Assembly (NCBI GenBank): GCA_012103495.1
Contig: WLWR01000120.1
Coordinates: forward strand, 1 to 5,650
Source: Legionellales bacterium
Lineage (GTDB): Bacteria > Pseudomonadota > Gammaproteobacteria > WLWR01
Reading direction: 5' to 3'
DNA length: 5,650 bases
Positions 1-4,785 of this stretch are shown here, piece by piece. The position numbers and the translations under genes are program-made. The stretch's first letter is position 1; every line of letters starts with the position of its first letter. The notes under the pieces are model-generated. The model was not told where the DNA came from and ran no database searches. It saw only the letters and a program-made list of their open reading frames with translations.

Positions 1-174
1 ACCAAGGGGCTTGCGACCGAGACCGCCAAGCAGGGCATTCGCGTCAACGCGGTGCGCCCCGGCCTGATCCATACCGATATTCATGCCTCATCCGGTCAGC
101 CTGACCGGGTGGCGCGTTTGCAGGATCAGGTGCCGGTGGTCAGGGGAGGGGCAGCGGATCAGGTGAATCACTAA
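1..174 (+). CDS. SDR family oxidoreductase, C-terminal fragment (partial at 5' end, truncated at 3' end)
   Basis: Reading frame 1 is open from the window edge to a TAA at 172-174 (57 residues). It contains the block GIRVNAVRPGLIHTDIHA, the conserved stretch after the catalytic Tyr/Lys of short-chain dehydrogenases, followed by a VPxxRGG-type motif. Family members continue for roughly 30 more residues, with a helix and a 'YVTG..L.V.GG'-type C-terminus. Here the frame runs into two unrelated residues (Asn-His) and stops, so the C-terminus is missing. The Rossmann and catalytic parts lie outside the window. The base composition is very different from the rest: about 66% G+C over the first 160 bases, and 41 of the first 55 codons end in G or C. 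I read it as a foreign or mis-joined fragment, not a working gene. The substrate cannot be inferred. Confidence 0.72.
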   Translation, partial: TKGLATETAKQGIRVNAVRPGLIHTDIHASSGQPDRVARLQDQVPVVRGGAADQVNH

Positions 175-859
175 ACAAACCCGCCACACCCCAGTCTAAC
201 AATTGGCGAGCCACCGATGCATCATTCACAATTCCTGCGACCAAAGGGTAACCGAACGTTTGGTAATGACGAATGTCGTCATAAGAAAAAGTATCCGCAA
301 CTTTATGAATCGACACCACCCGCAAATGTTTCGCCCAACGCAGCCAATCGGATTGCTCATACAATAAGCCCAATCGTCGTCGAGGATTCAAATGAAACAA
401 GGCATGCAACGCTTTTTGACAGTAGCTGGAAATCACCGGCGGTGGCAATGTTTTTGGCCATTGCTGTTGTAAAAATCGTTCCACCTGATAAGCCAATTTC
501 ACCGCGTTGTCTTGGGTGGGTTTTAATTCCACATTGGCCGCCAATTGACATTCGGCTAAACAATCCACCACCGCGGCCAAACTGGGAATACGTTCTTTGG
601 CATATTGTGGAGCAAACCAACCGCCGGCATCCAAGCGCGACAATTGGCAACTATCGGTTTGTGCCACTTTGCCTTGACCATTGGTGGTACGTTCAAGCGT
701 TGCATCGTGAAAAACCACTAATGCATCGTCGGCCGTCAATTGCACATCAAATTCGACCCAGCGAACCCCCAATGCATGGGCTTTATAAAATGCCGGCAGC
801 GTATTTTCTGGAGCATATCCGCTGGCGCCACGATGTGCAATCACATCACCGTGCAGCAT
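140..859 (-). CDS. Glycerophosphodiester phosphodiesterase (GDPD family, UgpQ-like)
   Basis: This is a predicted cytoplasmic enzyme that hydrolyses glycerophosphodiesters (deacylated phospholipids) to sn-glycerol 3-phosphate and an alcohol. The 239 residues carry the family signature in order: HRG at 9-11, PENT at 17-20, E36 and D38 in EFDVQLT, H51 in VFHD, and E111/K113 in NVELK. Together these make up the metal site and acid/base residues of the TIM barrel. The barrel closes with a GLFSDSPD motif like the usual C-terminal 'TDxPD'. No signal peptide is visible, so it resembles UgpQ more than periplasmic GlpQ. Its ATG overlaps the stop of the upstream gene (TAATG at 857-861) and no good Shine-Dalgarno sequence precedes it, which suggests translational coupling. 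The last residues, PLPLP and the stop at 140-142, lie in the GC-rich stretch and are probably not native. The total length is close to normal for the family, so little can be missing. Confidence 0.9.
   Translation of the reverse strand: MLHGDVIAHRGASGYAPENTLPAFYKAHALGVRWVEFDVQLTADDALVVFHDATLERTTNGQGKVAQTDSCQLSRLDAGGWFAPQYAKERIPSLAAVVDCLAECQLAANVELKPTQDNAVKLAYQVERFLQQQWPKTLPPPVISSYCQKALHALFHLNPRRRLGLLYEQSDWLRWAKHLRVVSIHKVADTFSYDDIRHYQTFGYPLVAGIVNDASVARQLLDWGVAGLFSDSPDPLPLP
157..165. other. Probable sequence junction (chimeric join or recombination point)
   Basis: The nine bases gatcaggtg make sense in both flanking genes. On the plus strand they encode the Asp-Gln-Val expected after the RGG motif of the dehydrogenase. 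On the minus strand they cover the end of the 'SDSPD' motif that closes the phosphodiesterase. Left of this point the sequence is GC-rich and matches only the dehydrogenase. Right of it the composition drops and only the phosphodiesterase makes sense. The segment starts with GATC. A short shared word at an abrupt composition change suggests an assembly or ligation chimera, though a microhomology-mediated recombination in the genome would look the same. Confidence 0.6.
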
Positions 860-861
860 TA
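857..861 (-). promoter_or_regulatory. TAATG stop/start overlap (translational coupling site)
   Basis: Read on the minus strand, the TAA of the secreted-protein gene and the ATG of the phosphodiesterase gene share one A. The bases just upstream (GCTACGAAATCCA) contain no convincing Shine-Dalgarno sequence. Ribosomes finishing the first gene are therefore the likely source of initiation on the second. The overlap is directly visible; coupling is inferred. Confidence 0.6.
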
Positions 862-1539
862 TGGATTTCGTAGCGCCGCCACAGCAACCGTTGCTGACAA
901 GGTCACTTTATTGCTAACCGCTACAGAAGGAGTTGCTTGGATAGACAGTTGCATTTCTCGTGCTTGTTTTGTATCGGCACCGGGCAATCCTACGCCAACA
1001 AAATCAATTTGATGCACCGTATATTGTTTGCCAGAAAAATCTTGATTCAACTGCGTAATTTCCGCATTAATTTGCGTATAAATTTTTTGTCTCACTTGAG
1101 TATTAACCGCTTCGACTTCCGCCAGGCTAGGTGTGAAATCCACTTGGTCAATACGATAAGTTGCGCCGGCTTTACTCACGGCTTTGGCTTGACTGTTGAG
1201 CTTGGTCAACGCGGCTTCAGGCACACGTGCTTGAGCACGTACATTTAATTGTTCTAACCCAGAGCGATCTTGGCTACGTTGAAATTGCGTGATACGCCAA
1301 TCGGCTTGAGCAATCTTTACCAAATTTTCCATAATTTGTGTACGCATGGTGGCTAAATCGGTTTCACTCAGCGCAGCATCAATGTTTACATGCACCACTG
1401 CAGTTTCAGTTTTCACCCATTCTTCTGCACTCACTTGAAAGATCACTTGATCTAAAACAAGCGCTTCTTGGTCAGCCGATGCCGACCAAGCACAGATCAA
1501 TAACCCAACTGATATCACCCAATAACTTAGTTTTTTCAT
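859..1539 (-). CDS. Secreted SIMPL/DUF541-like protein, function unknown
   Basis: I chose the ATG at 1539 (MKKLSYW...) over one ten codons upstream at 1569. The 1539 start has a Shine-Dalgarno TGGAGA five bases before it and gives a clean signal peptide: Lys-Lys, a hydrophobic core of about 14 residues, and an A-S-A cleavage site at 20-22. The single Cys at 16 sits in LLIC, which does not fit a lipobox, so a soluble periplasmic protein is more likely than a lipoprotein. The mature part (about 204 residues) has no cysteine and alternates predicted beta strands with two helical, Gln/Ala-rich segments. It ends in a strand pattern (VSNKVTLSATVAVAAL) like that of SIMPL/DUF541 proteins. That assignment is from resemblance only, and the biochemical role of such proteins is poorly defined. 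The gene is followed with a one-base overlap by the phosphodiesterase gene, so the two probably form one transcript. Confidence 0.75.
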   Translation of the reverse strand: MKKLSYWVISVGLLICAWSASADQEALVLDQVIFQVSAEEWVKTETAVVHVNIDAALSETDLATMRTQIMENLVKIAQADWRITQFQRSQDRSGLEQLNVRAQARVPEAALTKLNSQAKAVSKAGATYRIDQVDFTPSLAEVEAVNTQVRQKIYTQINAEITQLNQDFSGKQYTVHQIDFVGVGLPGADTKQAREMQLSIQATPSVAVSNKVTLSATVAVAALRNP

Positions 1540-1544
1540 CAAAA

Positions 1545-1550
1545 TCTCCA
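1545..1550 (-). promoter_or_regulatory. Ribosome binding site deciding the start of the SIMPL-like gene
   Basis: Minus-strand TGGAGA lies five bases before the ATG at 1539. The alternative ATG at 1569 has no comparable purine-rich site, and starting there would put ten extra residues in front of the signal peptide. Confidence 0.65.
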
Positions 1551-1568
1551 ACAAGTTTAAAAAGCTCA

Positions 1569-1574
1569 AGTATA
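1569..1574 (-). promoter_or_regulatory. Candidate -10 element (TATACT) for the minus-strand gene pair
   Basis: Minus-strand TATACT matches the sigma-70 -10 consensus at five of six positions. It sits at a sensible distance from the gene: transcription starting about seven bases downstream would leave a leader of roughly 20-25 bases containing the Shine-Dalgarno site. The -35 region at the usual spacing (near 1592-1597, TATGAA) is a poor match, so this is only a candidate. Confidence 0.35.
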
Positions 1575-1600
1575 GCTAGCCAAGCCCTGGTTTCATAGTT

Positions 1601-1606
1601 TATTAT
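1601..1606 (+). promoter_or_regulatory. Candidate -10 element (TATTAT) for the dehydrogenase operon
   Basis: TATTAT lies 26 bases before the start codon at 1632, in an AT-rich run inside the divergent intergenic region. No good -35 hexamer is present about 17 bases upstream (AGCCAA at 1578-1583). The true promoter may be activator-dependent or located differently. No clear operator palindrome, attenuator or riboswitch is visible in the 92-base region 1540-1631. Confidence 0.25.
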
Positions 1607-1620
1607 TGGAGCCCATTCGA

Positions 1621-1628
1621 AAGGAGGG
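1621..1628 (+). promoter_or_regulatory. Strong Shine-Dalgarno sequence of the leucine dehydrogenase-like gene
   Basis: AAGGAGGG is nearly a perfect anti-16S match. The AGGAGG core ends four bases before the ATG at 1632, slightly closer than the usual 5-9 bases. It is the strongest ribosome site in the window and supports this start codon. Confidence 0.75.
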
Positions 1629-1631
1629 ATC

Positions 1632-2699
1632 ATGACAAATCCATTATCTGGCAGCGAAGACATACCGATTGATTTTTTACAGTATGCGCAAACAAAAGGA
1701 CATGAAAATATTTATTATAAGTTAGATTCCACCACCGGCTTGGTGGCGATCATCGCGATTCACAGCACTCGCTTGGGACCCGCATTAGGCGGGTGTCGTT
1801 ACACCGAATATTCATCCAATCGTGCCGCCATTTACGACGCATTGCGCTTGTCACGCAGCATGACCTCAAAAGCTGCGTTAGCCCAATTACCGCACGGTGG
1901 TGGTAAGTCGGTTATTATCAAAAGTCGCACTCCGCAAGATCGTCAAGCACTGTTTGAATCATTCGGACGATTTGTCAATGAATTAAATGGGAAATACATT
2001 ACCGCGGTAGATAGTGGCACCACCCTAGAAGACATGGAAGCCATTGGTCATCAAACGCGTTACGTGGCCAGTTTGCCCAGCCAGGGAGAACCTTCGCCTT
2101 TTGCCGCACTGGGCGTGTTTCGGGGTATTGAAGCAGCCGTTCAATTTAAACTCCAACGCGATTCACTGACAGATGTACACGTTGCCGTACAAGGCATTGG
2201 TAAAGTGGGACACGTGTTAGTCCAATCGTTACTAGAGGCTGGTGCCAAAGTTTCCATCAGCGATATCAATGGGCAGTTCATTGAACAATACCGCACGCAA
2301 TGGCCCGTCACCGTCGTTCCTCACAATCAAATTTATCAATTGGAATGCGATGTATTTGCTCCTTGTGCATTGGGCAATGTGCTCAATACCAAAACCATCC
2401 CTCAATTGAATTGCCAAATTGTGGCCGGTGCCGCCAACAATCAACTCGGACATGACAGCGATGGTTTGCTTTTACATCAGCGTAATATTTTATATGCCCC
2501 TGATTACGTGATTAATGCGGGAGGATTAATGTATGCTTCTGGGCGTTATTTCAATAAACCCGATGCACAGATCACGCAAAAAACGCGCGCCATTTATGAA
2601 GTCTTACTGGAAATATTTGATCGCGCGCAACAACAAGATGCACCAACTAATTTCATCGCTAATCAATTGGCGAATGAAAAAATCGCACAACAATCATAG
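1632..2699 (+). CDS. Leu/Phe/Val/Glu dehydrogenase family protein, probable leucine dehydrogenase
   Basis: The likely reaction is NAD+-dependent oxidative deamination of a branched-chain amino acid to its 2-oxoacid and ammonia, in the cytoplasm. The 355 residues include GPALGGCRY at 49-57, the substrate-binding Lys80 in MTSKAA, the catalytic Lys92 in HGGGKSVI and Asp127 in AVDSGTT. K80 and K92 are spaced like K68 and K80 of Bacillus leucine dehydrogenase. The second domain has the Rossmann loop GIGKVG at 188-193 and an acidic Asp211 in SISDIN that fits NAD preference. An AGAANNQL motif near 267-274 follows. Length is close to the Bacillus enzyme (about 364). Substrate choice among Leu, Val and Phe cannot be read from the sequence, so no symbol is given. 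The gene heads a tight operon: its TAG at 2697-2699 overlaps the Shine-Dalgarno sequence of the E1 alpha gene, pointing to joint use with a 2-oxoacid dehydrogenase. Confidence 0.9.
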   Translation: MTNPLSGSEDIPIDFLQYAQTKGHENIYYKLDSTTGLVAIIAIHSTRLGPALGGCRYTEYSSNRAAIYDALRLSRSMTSKAALAQLPHGGGKSVIIKSRTPQDRQALFESFGRFVNELNGKYITAVDSGTTLEDMEAIGHQTRYVASLPSQGEPSPFAALGVFRGIEAAVQFKLQRDSLTDVHVAVQGIGKVGHVLVQSLLEAGAKVSISDINGQFIEQYRTQWPVTVVPHNQIYQLECDVFAPCALGNVLNTKTIPQLNCQIVAGAANNQLGHDSDGLLLHQRNILYAPDYVINAGGLMYASGRYFNKPDAQITQKTRAIYEVLLEIFDRAQQQDAPTNFIANQLANEKIAQQS

Positions 2700-2702
2700 G
2701 AG
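2698..2702 (+). promoter_or_regulatory. Shine-Dalgarno AGGAG supporting the GTG start of E1 alpha
   Basis: AGGAG begins within the stop codon of the preceding gene and ends nine bases before the GTG at 2712. It decides for this non-ATG start. The protein made from it has the N-terminal length and the conserved 'LLDEHGQP' segment expected for Bacillus-type E1 alpha. Confidence 0.65.
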
Positions 2703-2711
2703 AAACCGACG

Positions 2712-3770
2712 GTGACTACCCTTGCTGAATTTTCCATTGACTCTCATCAATTACTGGATGAACACGGTCAACCCACGCAAGAAACATGGCCAGCATTCGC
2801 CAATGATGTAGAACAATTACGTCACTTGTATCGTTTAATGATGCTCAATCGTTTGGTTGACAAAAAAGCTGTCGCCTTGCAACGCACCGGAAAAATGGGC
2901 ACCTATCCTTCTTCATTTGGTCAAGAAGCCATCGCCACCGGCATTGCTTTTGCAATGCAAGAAGAAGATGTGTTTGTTCCTTTTTATCGTGATTACGCTG
3001 CCATGCTGCATCGAGGCATGCGCATTGAAGAAATTTACAGTTATTGGGGCGGGGACGAACGCGGTAGTTGCTTCGTCAACAATCCGCGCGATTTTCCATT
3101 TTCCGTTCCCATCGCATCGCAACTCCTGCATGCCACGGGAGTTGCCACTGCCTTTAAATTACGTCAACAACCCCACGTAGTCGTCGCCACCTGTGGGGAT
3201 GGTGGAACGTCAGAAGGTGATTTCTACGAAGCTCTGAATGTCGCCGGCACCTGGCAATTGCCCATCGTCTTTGTAGTCAACAACAATCAATGGGCTATTT
3301 CTGTACCCTTGTCCAAACAAACACAATGTCAAACCTTGGCGCAAAAAGCCATTGCCGCAGGGTTTTCCGGTGTACAAGTTGACGGTTGCGATGTCATCGC
3401 CATGCAAATGATCACTGAACAAGCCGTGACCCGTGCCCGTAGTGGACAAGGCCCAACCTTAATTGAAGCCGTCTGTTACCGCTTGTGCGATCACACCACC
3501 GCCGATGATGCCACTCGCTATCAACCCTCTATTGAAGTGGAAGCAGCGATGGCAAAAGAGCCCATTCGTCGATTGCGTACCTATTTGACTCAACAAGGCG
3601 CATGGGATGATCAACAAGAACAAGCGTTAAGCCAAGACATTGAACAGCAAATTACCCAAGCGGTTGACAATTATACCCATCAGGCCCGGCAACCCTTGAC
3701 TGCCATGTTCGATTATCTCTATGCCGAATTACCTCACTCACTCATTGCTCAACGCGAACAAGTTGCTTAA
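2712..3770 (+). CDS. pdhA: 2-oxoacid dehydrogenase E1 alpha subunit (pyruvate dehydrogenase type likely)
   Basis: With E1 beta this forms the thiamine-diphosphate-dependent decarboxylase of a pyruvate or branched-chain 2-oxoacid dehydrogenase complex. The 352-residue protein starts with GTG. It shows the MGTYPSSFGQEA region at 62-73, FYRDY at 91-95, and the cofactor motif from GDGGTSEGDF (162-171) to NNNQWAIS (190-197). His261 opens the active-site loop HTTADDATRY (261-270). From memory, similarity to Bacillus PdhA is clear over the full length, including the N-terminal extension and a C-terminal ELPHSL like its ELPFNL. However, the loop is one residue shorter than PdhA's HTMSGDDPTRY and equal in length to loops of branched-chain E1 alpha (human HSTSDDSSAY). 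I therefore favour pyruvate dehydrogenase but do not exclude a branched-chain substrate, given the leucine-dehydrogenase-like gene 12 bases upstream. The E1 beta gene follows after another 12-base gap. Confidence 0.88.
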   Translation: MTTLAEFSIDSHQLLDEHGQPTQETWPAFANDVEQLRHLYRLMMLNRLVDKKAVALQRTGKMGTYPSSFGQEAIATGIAFAMQEEDVFVPFYRDYAAMLHRGMRIEEIYSYWGGDERGSCFVNNPRDFPFSVPIASQLLHATGVATAFKLRQQPHVVVATCGDGGTSEGDFYEALNVAGTWQLPIVFVVNNNQWAISVPLSKQTQCQTLAQKAIAAGFSGVQVDGCDVIAMQMITEQAVTRARSGQGPTLIEAVCYRLCDHTTADDATRYQPSIEVEAAMAKEPIRRLRTYLTQQGAWDDQQEQALSQDIEQQITQAVDNYTHQARQPLTAMFDYLYAELPHSLIAQREQVA

Positions 3771-3773
3771 GGA
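3769..3773 (+). promoter_or_regulatory. Shine-Dalgarno AAGGA of E1 beta
   Basis: AAGGA overlaps the TAA stop of the E1 alpha gene and ends nine bases before the ATG at 3783. The layout repeats the one at the previous gene boundary, with a 12-base gap and the ribosome site inside the upstream stop. This fits matched synthesis of the two E1 subunits. Confidence 0.55.
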
Positions 3774-3782
3774 ATCAATCTC

Positions 3783-4763
3783 ATGCCAGAAATTACATTA
3801 GTGGAAGCCGTTAACCAGGCGCTTCATTATGAAATGCGACACGATGATGATGTCGTAGTCATGGGTGAAGACGTCGCTTTAAATGGCGGTGTGTTTCGCG
3901 CCACCGTCGGATTGCTCGAACAATTTGGTGAGCAGCGGGTATTAGACACCCCGTTGGCCGAATCGATGATTGCTGGATTGGCCATTGGGATGGGCACCCA
4001 AGGATTGAAACCGGTGGCTGAATTTCAATTTATGGGATTCATTTATCCCGCGATCAATCAAATTATTAATCACGCTGCACGAATGCGAAATCGAACGCGT
4101 GGTCGACTGACATGCCCACTGGTATTTCGTGCTCCTTGTGGCGGAGGCATCCGTGCACCCGAACATCACTCGGAAAGTACTGAAGCTTTGTTCGCCCACA
4201 TTCCCGGATTACGGGTGGTAATTCCTTCCTCACCCACACGTGCTTATGGATTGTTGTTAGCCGCCATTCGTGATCCGGATCCTGTCATTTTTTTAGAACC
4301 GAAACGTATTTATCGGTTGATCAAACACGATGTGATGGATAATGGCGAAGCGTTACCATTGGATACTTGCTTTATTTTACGCGAAGGTACCGACATCACC
4401 TTAGTATCGTGGGGCGCGAGTGTGCATGAAACCATGCAAGCCGCCGATCAATTAGCTACCCAAGGGATCCATGCAGAAGTCATCGATGTGGCAACGGTAA
4501 AACCATTGGACATTGACACTATCAGCAAATCGGTGGCTAAAACCGGTCGCTTGGTCATTGTTCATGAAGCAGCGCGCAGTGGGGGCATCGGTGCAGAAAT
4601 TGCTGCGGAAATTGCTGAACGCAATTTAATGGATATCTTAGCACCCATTCAACGGGTCACCGGCTTTGATACCATCATGCCCTACTTTCAATTAGAGCAA
4701 CATTATATCCCCAGTGTGGATCGGATTTTACAAGCCGTCCATCAAACGTTAGAGTCCAGTTAA
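3783..4763 (+). CDS. pdhB: 2-oxoacid dehydrogenase E1 beta subunit (transketolase-like)
   Basis: This is the partner of E1 alpha in the heterotetrameric E1 enzyme. It supplies the glutamate that activates the thiamine ring and the binding surface for E2. The 326 residues match the usual length (about 324 in Bacillus). Visible landmarks are MGEDV at 27-31, DTPLAESMIAG at 55-65 with the catalytic Glu60, the EFQFMGFIYPA helix at 80-90 and the APEHHSES loop with His128/129. A C-terminal transketolase-like domain begins near 198, with DITLVSWG at about 204-211. The later segment IVHEAARSGGIGAEIA is typical of the family's E2-contacting region. No frameshift or missing key residue is seen. Specificity (pyruvate or branched-chain) is shared with E1 alpha and not resolved by this subunit. 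The gene lies 12 bases after E1 alpha and 22 bases before E2, so one transcript is expected. Confidence 0.92.
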   Translation: MPEITLVEAVNQALHYEMRHDDDVVVMGEDVALNGGVFRATVGLLEQFGEQRVLDTPLAESMIAGLAIGMGTQGLKPVAEFQFMGFIYPAINQIINHAARMRNRTRGRLTCPLVFRAPCGGGIRAPEHHSESTEALFAHIPGLRVVIPSSPTRAYGLLLAAIRDPDPVIFLEPKRIYRLIKHDVMDNGEALPLDTCFILREGTDITLVSWGASVHETMQAADQLATQGIHAEVIDVATVKPLDIDTISKSVAKTGRLVIVHEAARSGGIGAEIAAEIAERNLMDILAPIQRVTGFDTIMPYFQLEQHYIPSVDRILQAVHQTLESS

Positions 4764-4773
4764 TTTATCCTAA

Positions 4774-4778
4774 TGAGG
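4774..4778 (+). promoter_or_regulatory. Shine-Dalgarno TGAGG fixing the E2 start
   Basis: TGAGG ends seven bases before the ATG at 4786. Two other ATGs nearby (4773 and 4781) lead to stops after three and two codons, so they cannot start the gene. The TGA ending the second mini-frame overlaps the real start as ATGA (4786-4789). Confidence 0.55.
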
Positions 4779-4785
4779 CCATGAT

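Noticed and set aside
217..873. A 218-codon open frame on the plus strand opposite the phosphodiesterase gene
   Set aside because: The minus-strand frame encodes a clear GDPD protein with all its catalytic motifs. The plus-strand translation is rich in His, Pro, Arg and Trp, matches no recognisable family and has no ribosome site at its start.
937..1248. Plus-strand frame of 103 codons opposite the secreted-protein gene
   Set aside because: The minus-strand gene has a signal peptide, ribosome site and coherent protein. The antisense frame shows no motif or start signal.
1480..1500. Possible lipoprotein signal (LLIC) in the secreted protein
   Set aside because: The residue before Cys is Ile, not Gly, Ala or Ser, so the lipobox rule fails. 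A standard A-S-A cleavage site follows a few residues later.
1540..1569. Ten extra N-terminal codons (MSFLNLLEIL) on the secreted protein
   Set aside because: No ribosome site precedes the ATG at 1569, the extension would bury the signal peptide, and the Shine-Dalgarno sequence at 1545-1550 serves the ATG at 1539.
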